Origin: Filobasidium wieringae
Lineage: Eukaryota; Basidiomycota; Tremellomycetes; Filobasidiales; Filobasidiaceae
DNA: 64,000 nucleotides
Reading direction: 5' to 3'
Assembly: GCA_001600055.1 (NCBI GenBank)
Contig: BCIV01000008.1
Coordinates: 372,001-436,000 of the forward strand
Positions within the stretch are counted from its first letter, which is position 1. Every line of letters begins with the position of its first letter. Shown piece by piece: positions 46,524 through 56,776 of this stretch. A program made the position numbers and the translations under genes. A model generated the notes under the pieces. That model did not search any database, was not told where the DNA came from, and was given only the letters and a program-made list of their open reading frames with translations.

Positions 46524-49500
46524 ATGTCTAACATGGCGGGCGTGAACAGGGGCTTTGTGTTGAATGCTCAGAGAGTTGCTCTGGACCTCGACTTCGCTGG
46601 GAGCATCAAAGCCACAACATACCTGACTGTGAAACCTACAAACGTCAGATTATCCACGGTCTTTCTCCATGCGGCACCATGCCTCAAGATCACAGCAGTG
46701 CATCTCTCAGGTCCGAATATCGATGATCCGTTACCGTCGATCCCAGCTTCTTTCACGCATTATAATCCTCTACTCGGGCTTAGCGATTCCTCAGATGGCC
46801 AGACCATAAATTTCAATACGAACGATGTGATACAACGACATCCTGATATCAAGAGAAAGCTGTGGTCGGCGATGACGGAGAAGGACGAAGGCGAGCTGGC
46901 CATTGACGTATCGCATGGATGGGTCAGAATCGCACAAACCAAAGATGGAAGCGTATCTCAAACAGGACTGGCAGATATATCGATCCAGATAGACTATGAA
47001 ATCAATATGTGCGAGGTCGATACTGAAGGAATTGTTTGGCGTCGCCCTGGGGATGCTGGCAACGATTTCGTGAGTTGGTCTATCTCTTACAGTTTCCTAA
47101 TTTACTCTTCCTTCCATGCTGACACATTGTACGTTGTCCCCTAGCGGATACCTCATATGTTCGTCAACTCATCGGCTCACGACTCTGCCCGTCATTGGCT
47201 TCCTTGTTTAGACAATCTATGGGACCGCTGTCCATGGGAATTGGAGATAGCTGTTCCTAGGTACTTAAAACAGGAAGCTGAAAGTGCGGACGAAGGGATC
47301 GAGAGAGGTCCAGATGATATCATGATTGAAGATGGCGAGATCGTCCGAGTAGTTGCATCAGCCGAACTCGAAGAACAGGTATGGACAGTATCTCTTCTTA
47401 GCTTTACTCATCCCCTCACGTTCCACATTTCAGGTCATACACCCTGAAGATTCTAAGAAAACCATATTTTACTTTGTGCAGAGTAACCCTACGTCGGCGC
47501 AACAGATGAGCTTCGCAGCGGGGCCTTTCCATATCCACGTAATTCCCGAGGAGGATCAGACCCGAAGACTGCTCGATAGCCTTGATCCTACCAGCGACGT
47601 CCAGCCGTTACTGCTGGCGTATTGCTTACCGGGATTTGAACTGGACTTGGCGAATTCGGTGTCGTGCATGAGGCAGGCTATGAGCTTTTTCGAAGGATAC
47701 GACGGTTACCCTTACTCATCCTTCAAAATGGTCTTTGTTGAGGACCCGTCTTCCCAGTCATCAACTTCCGCTTCAATGGCGACTTTTTCCCAGGAGTTAT
47801 TGTACCCTCCTGAAGTCCTGGAACAAGCTCTTATCACACGTCCGATCTTGACTGGCTCTCTTGCTGCGCAGTGGTCAGGGGTCCACATGGTTCCGCGTAG
47901 CTATTCCGATATCTGGCTCACACTTGGGTTGTCTTTATACATCAACGCCCAGTTCACAAGGCATCTTCTTGGGAATAATGACTATCGGTATCGGTTGAGG
48001 TCCGATATGGACCGCTGCATAGCACTTGACAAAGGCGAACAATATCCCCTCTACGTTCCAGGCGCGATCGCTTTACCGGATCTCGATGCGCTACAATTCA
48101 TCGCTCTGAAGGCTCCTCTGATTCTACATATGCTTGATATTCGAATGGCCCGACTCGCAACATCCTCGGGACTTGCACGGAATGTCATTCCTGACATTTT
48201 TCGTCAAGCTCGAGGAGGTACCTTGCCGGATCGAGCGCTATCAACGGAAAACTTTTTCAGGATATGTCGAAAAGTCAGCAAGAGTCTGGATTTAGCTGCG
48301 TTCCAGGAGCAGTGGGTGACTGGAAGTGGTTGTCCAAAATTCGTTATTGGAGCTCAGTACAATAAGAAGGGCCAATCTATTACGGTTTCCGTATTTCAAG
48401 GTCCAAGTCAAGCTTGGAGTACAGTTTCCCGGGTGGAACCGCAAAGTCTGGAGTGGAAGTCTCCTACGAAGCATTTTTCTGTGAGTCGATCTACCATTTC
48501 AGACTATGAGTCTCACTTATATATCGTGGTCATTTAGGGTGAGATAACATTGTGGGTGCATGAGGGAGACGGTGCTCCGTACGAACACGTAGTGGAAGTA
48601 GGCGACGAAGGTCTGACTCATGAATTGGTGTATAACCCTCATCAACGGAGGGCTCATCGCCTAAGGAATGGTCAATATCGTCAAGACAAGGGTCTTCCAG
48701 CCTTGCAAGCCGCAGATGAAGCTCCGCCCCTGTCGGCTGAGGTGCTGGATGCAATGCAGTCGGACAGAGACTGGCGCTTTAGCGGATGGAACGAACCTGA
48801 TGCCATCACGTTTGTCGACCAAGGGTTTGATTGGATCCGTTACGATCCAGAGTGCGAATGGCTCGCAAGTATAGAAGTACTTCCTGAAGTCAGCGCGGGA
48901 ATCAAAGCCGGTCTGGCCCCTGTACAAATGACGTATTTCTGGACAAGCCAACTGTTAGGTGATCGAGATGTTGCCGCTCAGAAAGAAGTCAGTGTTGCTC
49001 GAGATGTTACCTTGTCAGCCTGCTCATAGTTTACCTTTTACATCTTTCCATAGGCGATAACCCACCTGGCCCAAGTCCCTTGTGAACTTACAGCTACCAC
49101 ATTGACAAAAGTCGCATTGGATGATACGTGCTATTACAAAGTCAGAATGTTCGCCATCGAAGCGTTGCCCAGGGTAAGTCTTCACCCTATGTACCTGACG
49201 CCATACTTATTCGAGTGTAAAATCAGATGGCAGTCTCACTAGAAACCGGCGAGAAGCTCGGTATCTTCCACCTTGTCAAGATTTTACAGACTCGGTATTG
49301 CTCATTTTCACAACGAAGCAACGTGTATACATTGAGGTCTCCGCTACAGCGTCACCTAGCCGATTACATGATTCAACAGGTTGGTACCTCATCCTCACTG
49401 CTAGTCGTGCAGAAATTAATGGTGTCATCCAATTGCCGCAGACGCTAATAAGAGTCTTGTCCGTTTGGCCTTGGAACGCAAGCATTCCCAAAGAGGTTGA

Positions 49501-52500
49501 ATTCAGTTGCTGGCTGCGCAACGCCTTGACTACGTCCATTGAAGAAGGGGATACAGAAGCCAATGCGGTGCGGACAATCGTGCCTTTTGATGCCCGTTCT
49601 TGGGCTAATTCTGCTGCTGTTCAGTTCTCTCAATCGTTCTATCTTGCCTCCTTGATAACCAATCTGGCTACCCTTCAGAAACGCGTTAGCATACAGGCCC
49701 GTCAAGCTGAGGATTTCCTACGCACTGCGGAGAGTATCGATAGGACTATGGCTCTTGACAAAGTCTTGCCTTCATATGGTAATATAATAACTTTGGCTGG
49801 GATTCAGGTTGGTAGATTCTATCGGTTCACAAACGCTGGTGATCTTGATCGACCCATCTTCTTAGGCCAAGTTTGCTCTTGCGCTTACCGACAAACAGGT
49901 TATGCCGGTACATGTTCCCTTCTTCTTGAGCTATACTAGGTACGTTATATATCCTCATACGCGAAGAGAATGCCCGCTTATATACTCTCGTTCAGAATCG
50001 GAAACCTTCCGGCGGTGCGACGACTCGCTATGGACTGTGTTCTAGCGTGTCAAATCCCTCCCAACTGGCTTTACAAGCACCTGCGATACCTGCTGAGAAC
50101 GGAACAGTCTCTTTCTTTCCGCCGCCATATAGCCGAGGGGTTGACTGGTTCTTGGTTGATGGGGCTGGCATTGGGAGAGGTTGAAGGTATACATGTGCCA
50201 CAGTCGCGCTACACTGAGACTGTAGAAGGCCGTGCCATTCGCGAAAAGGACGAACTGGAAAAGGACGTTCCAGCATGGCGTAGACGGCTTAACCAGTTTG
50301 TGGATGCTGGCAAGCTCTTGATGTCGCAGATTCTGTCAGTCTCTTGTGGCTTTGCATCCGATTCATCCGCTTATTGATCACCTTCTACTTTGTAGTGATA
50401 CGGGACTGGATAACGAGCTTCGTATTGGCTTTTTGCAGGCAGCGGAGATCCTGACACCCGGTCGACGCGAGGGTGCTGCTGCAAAATTAATTTTGAAACT
50501 TGGATCCGGCAGCAAGATCCGGCCGAAAACGACTAGTAGGTAATCTATCTTCTTTTAAACTCAATTCTTTTGACACTAATCGAGCTGCGAGCAGGACCTG
50601 CTTTGCCTTCTGAACCGGTACAACAACAGAAGAAACGGCCAAAAGGCCGGCAATACAGAGGGGGATTATCAGAAGAAGACTTTAAGGCGGTGAATATCAC
50701 CTTAGAGAAGCTTGTGAGCCATCGATCAGAAAGGCTTGGCTATTGTCTGGGCTGATCATTAGATCGATCTAGCTCATACACCCTCGGAGTGATTTCTTCC
50801 GATACCCTGTCCCTGATGACCAAAACTTTGCACCTGGGTATGCATAAGAGGCACTTTCTGATTATCTTCATAAAATTGACAAAGGTATTTTACAGATATT
50901 ACAAAATCATCAAGAGACCTATCGACTTGTCGGCCATCAAGCACAAGCTAATGGACGGCCAATATGAAAACCGACATCAATTCCGAGAAGATCTTGAATT
51001 GATCGTATCTAATTGCAAGGCCTATAATGGCGAGAATTCGATCGTCTACAATGCAGCAGTTGAGTTCGAAAAGGTGTTTCGTAATCGTGAGTTCTTATCG
51101 ATTACCAAGGTCACCAATAAAATATAGCTCTGACGTGATGGTTCCCTTCTCAGAATGGAGTAAAGTGGAAAAAACTTTGTTCAAGAAGGCCCAGGTCGAC
51201 ACCGTGAATGCCTCTCCAGTTCCACCAGCTACTTTGAAATTGAATGTCAAGCGACCTTCTGTATCGAGCGGCGTCGGTGAGGTACGAGACTCTGTTCCGG
51301 TAGCCGAGCAGGCTCCGGTTAGTGTTCGTATGAGAGACTTCGCTCAGCCCAGCTTGGTAGTTAAGCCAAAGCTGATCGTCAAGCCTAACGTCGTTCGCTT
51401 GCCAAAACCTGCCAAAGACGATGTGGGCTCGGAGATCATGGAGGCCTTGGGTACGACCGAGAGTCGTCCGGTTCCGAAAGTCAAAAAGGTCAAGATTGCA
51501 GGCAACGGAGAAGCTCAATCCAACCCTGTGGTGCCTAAACTGAAGATGAGCAATGGCCCGAAGAACGGAACAACAACAAGCGCAGTTCAGATTCAGGCGC
51601 CTTCCCTCAAGCGTAAAATCGACAACGTTACTGCACCTCCAGTTGCTCCAACACCTCAGCGCAGTGAAGCCGAGCCATTGGCTCTCCTTCCGCATCAAAT
51701 CGCCCAACCTCCTGAGAACGTCAAGAGATTGACAGAGAGGGGTTGGACAGTTGATTCGACCCCCTTCAAGCGGGTCCGGGCGTTGAAACTGCTCAAGGAT
51801 CTCAGTGGGCAATTCTTTGTATTGGTAAGTATGGTGACGAGGATCACCCAGGCAGCTATTGATGATGCATCCCGTATGTAATGTAGTTCGGTCCTCGTCC
51901 GGATGAGAAGCTCGCCGCTGGGTACGTCCCGATGCAACAGTTTCTAGTGATGCGCGCTTGACTCTTCCGTCAAATCTTATAGATATTACACCGAAATCAA
52001 ATCGCCAATGTACTTCGCTCTTATCGAAACGAAGATTGAAAAAGGACAATACCGTACGTTGGGAGAATTTGCTGCGGATCTAGAACAAATCGTTTGGAAG
52101 TGAGTTAAGGTAGAAGATGGCCGCCGTTTCCGGTCAGACGACTGACAATGATTACTATTCAAGCTGTCGGAGATACAACGGATTCGCTCATGAACCCGAG
52201 AGCCAGTTCGCCAAACCGATGGAGCAGCAGCTATTGAGGCTTTGGCCCAAAACGATGCTGGCGGACGCGATCACTACGGACGAGAAGCGAATATTAGATC
52301 AATGGATCAACTTTACTTTGAAGACCCAGGGCGGATCTTGGTTCGCCGATCCAGGTCAGTGCTAGAAGGCCGGTTCAATATCGTTCTTAAAAGTTCATCG
52401 ACATGTACCTTTTCCACTTGCCAGTTGATCCTGTTGCTCTGAAACTGCCAGACTACTTTAACGTGTTAGTGCAACGCGATGGTAGAACCTTCAAAGACGG

Positions 52501-52789
52501 TGGTCATCTAACCTGAACATCTTTGGACAGAGTACGGCCACAAGATGCAAGAGACTTGACAATGATAAAGAATAGGCTTAAAATCTTGCCATCACTCTCA
52601 ACCATCGACAACGATGTTGTTCTGATGGTAGACAACGCTGTGAAATACAACGGGCTAGAGAGTCCCGTTGGGCAAGCTGCAAAAGCTATCGAATACGGAT
52701 ACGATAAGAAGAGAAAAGAAATCCAGCCGTATGGGTCTGCCAGAGGATCGGTTGAAAACAGGGCACCAAAACGGCCTAGACACGAATGA
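46524..52789 (+). CDS. TAF2: TFIID subunit 2 with three C-terminal bromodomain-like modules
   Basis: Core-promoter-binding TFIID subunit with an aminopeptidase-like fold. I read 19 exons: 46524-47069, 47145-47378, 47434-48480, 48538-48987, 49054-49173, 49227-49379, 49442-49807, 49866-49939, 49996-50334, 50396-50535, 50595-50713, 50773-50837, 50896-51086, 51154-51824, 51887-51921, 51983-52099, 52164-52354, 52425-52464 and 52531-52789; 1718 residues. TAF2 marks: GFVLNAQRVALDLDFAGSIK, HWLPCLDNLWDRCPWELEI, YPYSSFKMVFVED, MALDKVLPSYGN. The metalloprotease HEXXH motif is absent, as expected. From residue about 1200, modules FFRYPVPDD..IIKRPIDLSAIKHKL..SNCKAYNG, FFVLFGPRP..IKSPMYFALIETKIEKG and WFADPVDPV..VRPQDARDLTMIKNRL..NAVKYNG are bromodomain-like. 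All junctions keep phase, so one gene is favoured over two. Around 49380-49545 an alternative splicing model also fits. Confidence 0.88.
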
Positions 52790-53261
52790 TCTCAGCACAA
52801 AGCTGAATTAATGAACCTTTTACGACGCATTTACGAAACGAGTTGTATCATCAATCGCATTTCAGCCAGCTCGCAGGTCTGCGCTGTATTATTTGAACTA
52901 CGTAGATCGAACAAGCATATTATTCTTGAATACATGTTCCCATAGTACAATCGGCAAAGACATCCGCACGAGAATAAGCAGAGTACCGTAATCAGATGAG
53001 ATGATTGCTCTAGCCTCTTTAAGACTTCGCCCACTACAGAGTAGTGAGGAAGCCTGGAGCTCGCGCATTCCGTATGGATCCGATATTGGACGGGAATGAG
53101 CGATTTCCTAAGGGCGGTGTCGTAGTAACCGGGAGAAGGTAAACAAAAGGACCGATAGCAATGGTGGAAACAGTTGATGTGGAACTGGTCGTCGTTATCG
53201 TGTGCCAGTCTTCATGAATGAGATACAACCTGTTGATCTGATTGAGAGATGAAAGAAACTA
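52790..53261. other. Spacer between convergent TAF2 and PFD1
   Basis: 472 bases holding both 3' untranslated regions. A 64-codon minus-strand frame (53228-53034) has no recognisable content. Confidence 0.4.
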
Positions 53262-53896
53262 TCATGAATCGCGTTCTCGGTTCTGGCTATGGAACTATTC
53301 CACCCATTACACTCATCAGTTCTGCCCATTCTTGCGATGGGCTGGATGATGAAAAAATGACTGACGATGTCTTTAAGCTGTCCCTGCGCATCGTCTACTT
53401 GCTTCTGCAAGAACTTGGCTTTTTTGCTCAAGTTTGACAAGTCTTCCGAAAGGGATTTCGACTCATTAGCTTGCTCGACTGAGATAGTTTTACGGGATTC
53501 GAGGATGAAGCTGCAGACCGGTGCAATTTTAAGCCATGCAACCGATAAGACTAACGCACAGAAGCTCACGCTTTGCCTATTCCCTTGTACATCGGTACGT
53601 CGGCATCCTGAGGGATCTCGTTGAGCTGTCGCGTAGTTAGCTCGAGAATCTTCCTCTCTCTAGTCTTGCTGGAGATTTGTGCGTTGACCTGAGTAAGGCT
53701 TCGTTGTGAGATCACAGCCTACAGACGTGATTGACGTTAGTCGGTATTCTGAGAAGCAGCTGAATGAATCTGTGCACTGACCTGTTGCTGGATCTGCTGT
53801 AAAATCTACTGCCAAGAAGCTTATCAACGCAAACTCTCAAAGGCTACTGCGCTGGAAGCGAACCTTGTGAAGAGTATCATCGGATAAGTTGGCCAT
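53262..53896 (-). CDS. PFD1: Prefoldin subunit 1
   Basis: Beta-type subunit of the cytosolic prefoldin hexamer that hands unfolded actin and tubulin to the CCT chaperonin. Exons 53896-53864, 53805-53782, 53718-53570, 53510-53366 and 53294-53262 give 127 residues, the normal length. The heptad pattern of the two coiled-coil arms is clear: TLHKILQQIQQQAVISQRSL and SKSLSEDLSNLSKKAKFLQK. Between them is the conserved turn ERKILELTTRQLNEIPQDAD then MYKGIGKAF. The last exon encodes FHSQNRERDS, so the carboxyl end is set by a very short exon. In the second intron the acceptor is TAG at 53806, since the CAG three bases earlier would put a stop codon in frame. Confidence 0.93.
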
Positions 53897-54200
53897 TTTT
53901 GTTTGGTGACGGTAGAAGCAGTGAAGTGTGATAGACGAGGTATATATAGTGTTTTTCGAAAGGGCGAGGGCACGTCGTGAGGTTTGTGAGCTTAGCGTGA
54001 CGATCCGCGGTTTGCGGCGAATAAGGCGAGGGAGATGCATATGATGATGATGATGATGATGAGCGATGCTGGTACGATCACTTGAGCGATAAGTGGCTTC
54101 TGATCTCTTACCTTTCCATCGATCTACAAAGCCCAGTTGGAAGCCATCGGGACTCATCCGCTTTATACCGTTCATCTTCAAAACTCGGATCGATCACAAG
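53897..54200. promoter_or_regulatory. Divergent promoter region, PFD1 / VMA6
   Basis: 304 bases between start codons, containing the (ATG)7 tract and a TATATATA element at about 53940-53947 on the PFD1 side. Confidence 0.4.
54041..54061. repeat. (ATG)7 microsatellite
   Basis: Seven perfect ATG units in the divergent promoter. In the plus direction each ATG could act as an upstream start for VMA6 if transcription begins before it. Confidence 0.95.
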
Positions 54201-55823
54201 ATGGAGGCTCTCTTCTTCAATGTCAGCTGCTGTCACTATACTCGGACGGATCAAAGAGCTCTACTCACATTTATTTTACATCTTCCTGAAATTGCAGGCA
54301 TCAAACGGTTTCCTTGAGGGGGTAGTCAGGGGATACAAGAATTCCCTTTTGAGTCAGACTGTATATAACAACCTGACTCAATGTGAGAACCTGGAAGGTA
54401 CGTCAGGTTGCCCGATTGCATTCCCTTTTAGTATTCAGCAATTGTATGCCTTCGATATCAGATTTCAGGCTTCAGCTGTCAGCAACAGACTACGGAAACT
54501 TCTTGGCGAATGAACCTCTACCTCTATCTACTGCAGTGATTGCGGAGAAAGTAAGGCCCGTCTCGTAGATCTTCGACGCCTTCAAATGTAGACTGATCCT
54601 TTGCCTCTCCTCGTCATCTAGGCTACTCAAAAGTTGGTTGCCGAATTCAACTATATCCGGACCAATGCTGTTGAGCCTCTTTCGACTTTCATGGACTATA
54701 TCACGTGGGTCCATCGAATCATCACTCATCGTATTCGACTGAGCTAATCATTCGTCTCACATTGCCCTGCTCTGTAGTTACTCTTACATGATTGACAATG
54801 TTATTCTGTTGACCTTGGGTACCCTTCACGAGCGAGATACCCACGAGTTGTTAGAAAGGTGCCATCCTCTAGGAGTCTTCGACACAATGCCTGCACTCTG
54901 TGTGGCGACGAACGTTGAGGAATTGTACAACAGTGTTTTGGTAGACACCCCTCTCGGTAAGGATAACCGCACCGCCAAGCGGGGTAAAGCGTCGTTAACT
55001 ATTATCTCGTTTGGTAGCCCCCTACTTCCGAGACTGCCTGTCAGCTCAAGATCTGGACGATCTCAACATCGAAATCATCCGAAACACCTTGTACAAGTCG
55101 TATCTGGAAGACTTTTACAGATTTGTACAGACACTGCCAGAGCCTACCCGAGGAGGAATGTCCAAGGTCTTGGCATTCGAGGCAGATCGAAGGACTATCA
55201 ACAGTGAGTCCTGCAAAGTCAAGGTTGTCTGTTTCCAGCGAGAGTGGCGGCTAATCACAAATATGATGTAACAGTCACTCTGAACAGTTTCGGGACCGAT
55301 CTTACTAAAGAGCAGCGTGCGCGACTTTTCCCCACCATCGGTCGATTATACCCAGAGGGCAACAACGCCCTTGCTCGTGCTGAAGACGTCGATACGGTAA
55401 AGGCGTGTGTCGATTATATCCCAGAATACAAGGCATTCTTCGACAACGCTTCGAAATCGACTGGGAATGGGAATGGGCTGAGCGGTGGGGATGACAGCGA
55501 CGGCTCTAGTTTGGAGGACGAGTTCTTCAAGCGTGAAGTTCAGGTCAACCGAGATACCTTTATGCAGCAGTTTGGGCTTTCGATTTTCTACAGCTTTGTT
55601 AAGCTAAAGGAACAGGTTCGTGCATCAGTATACTTTGTATGCTATTATGCCAGCTGAAGAATTCAATCATGGTTCACAGGAAGTACGAAACCTAACCTGG
55701 ATAGCGGAGTGCATGTAAGTCAAGTCAATGATCGTTCTTTCGAATCAGCCTGATCACTGATACCTCATTAATAGTATGCAAGACGCCAAAGACCGTATCA
55801 ACGACTATATTCCTTTGTTCTGA
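54201..55823 (+). CDS. VMA6: V-type ATPase V0 subunit d
   Basis: Peripheral stalk-socket subunit that couples the central rotor of the vacuolar proton pump to the membrane ring. Nine exons: 54201-54221, 54298-54397, 54462-54550, 54622-54704, 54778-54956, 55018-55203, 55275-55615, 55680-55714 and 55775-55823; 360 residues, the family length. Marks: [91 protein letters not shown] and [13 protein letters not shown]. The end [16 protein letters not shown] is conserved. The start exon is only seven codons, placed by its match to the universal N-terminus. A Gly/Ser/Asp-rich insert (residues about 273-295) is not seen in most relatives. Confidence 0.96.
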
Positions 55824-55939
55824 TTTGTAGAGTAGCTCAACACTTGTAATCCATTTAGAGCAACCGCATTACTGCGCGGATGTATACCAGTACCTGCTAT
55901 CTTATAGTAGGATATATGAATACCTCTTTTGAGACGTAA

Positions 55940-56531
55940 TCCACAATTGGTTCTTACAAGAGCTGGTCTCCAACACCTATAGGAGCCTTGAAGGCGTCCG
56001 TAGTCTCGTTTTCGGTGGACGATCCTATCGGTGAACAGGTGAATCAAGTCAGCAACTGGAAGGCTGATATGAACACTCATGGTTTGACATTCAAAGGTGT
56101 GTATGGCGTATAGCTAAGCTTTCTAATACCCATCACGTTCATGGATATATCTTCCGTACTTATGAATATATCTTCCGTATCGTCCCGTTGCAGGTACTCA
56201 TGAGGATTGGTTCGTCTACCTCAAGAACTCCTATCCCATCCTGAAGGGGGGCAAGCCATACTGGATGCTCTGGAGGGAGAAGAAGAGGGGACAGATGCAC
56301 CCATATCAGCGCTTGTTCAAGTGAAGATTGGCCAGTGCGACCAACGTTCTAGAATCAGATCCACAATTCAAGACGCTATGGAAGGACATGCTCCCTATTA
56401 AAAATGATGGAAAGGTGGAGGTAGACTGCTACTTGACTGGTTATCCACTTCTCCAATGTGAGAGGGATCCCAAATGGTGGGATGCTATGACGGATAAAGA
56501 CCTTAGAAAAGCGCAATTAGTCGTACTGTAA
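55940..56531 (+). pseudogene. Coding-like segment broken by an in-frame TGA, no start found
   Basis: A frame open from 55940 splices at 56096|56194 (97-base intron, GTGTGT donor, GCAG acceptor) and reads protein-like sequence (VVSFSVDDPIGEQVNQVSNW, KGTHEDWFVYLKNSYPILKG, KPYWMLWREKKRGQMHPYQ) to a TGA at 56322-56324. The same frame then continues for 68 codons (VLESDPQFKTLWKDMLPIKN, EVDCYLTGYPLLQCERDPKW) to TAA at 56531. No ATG precedes the first part except Met at 56069, and no intron of normal size removes the TGA in frame. A decayed gene is the simplest reading; an unseen 5' exon, or a small intact gene ending at the TGA, remain possible. I do not recognise the family. It sits between VMA6 and the AXL2-like gene. 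Confidence 0.45.
56141..56182. repeat. 21-base tandem duplication
   Basis: ATGGATATATCTTCCGTACTT and the next 21 bases match at 17 of 21 positions. It lies in the intron of the broken segment and explains its unusual length of 97 bases. Confidence 0.8.
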
Positions 56532-56776
56532 TCCATGCAATATAAGGTTATCATTCTGTACATGGCTTGTGTAATCAAGCTCTATCCTAATGTATTCGTA
56601 ATCCAGCCTATGCTCAGTCGTGCTCCGCCTCTTCTGTCTTACAATGCCGAGGAAAACGTAGTCGGAGGTGATGAGTAACCCTCTAACGAAAACGCGTCGG
56701 GACTCTTCATGTTATCAGCCACTCTATTGATTGAATATCGATCAGTTACGTCCGAATGAGAACTGGTTCGTGAAAC

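Noticed and set aside
53034..53228. 64-codon minus-strand frame downstream of PFD1
   Set aside because: Low-complexity Thr/Ser content, in the 3' region of a complete gene, no support.
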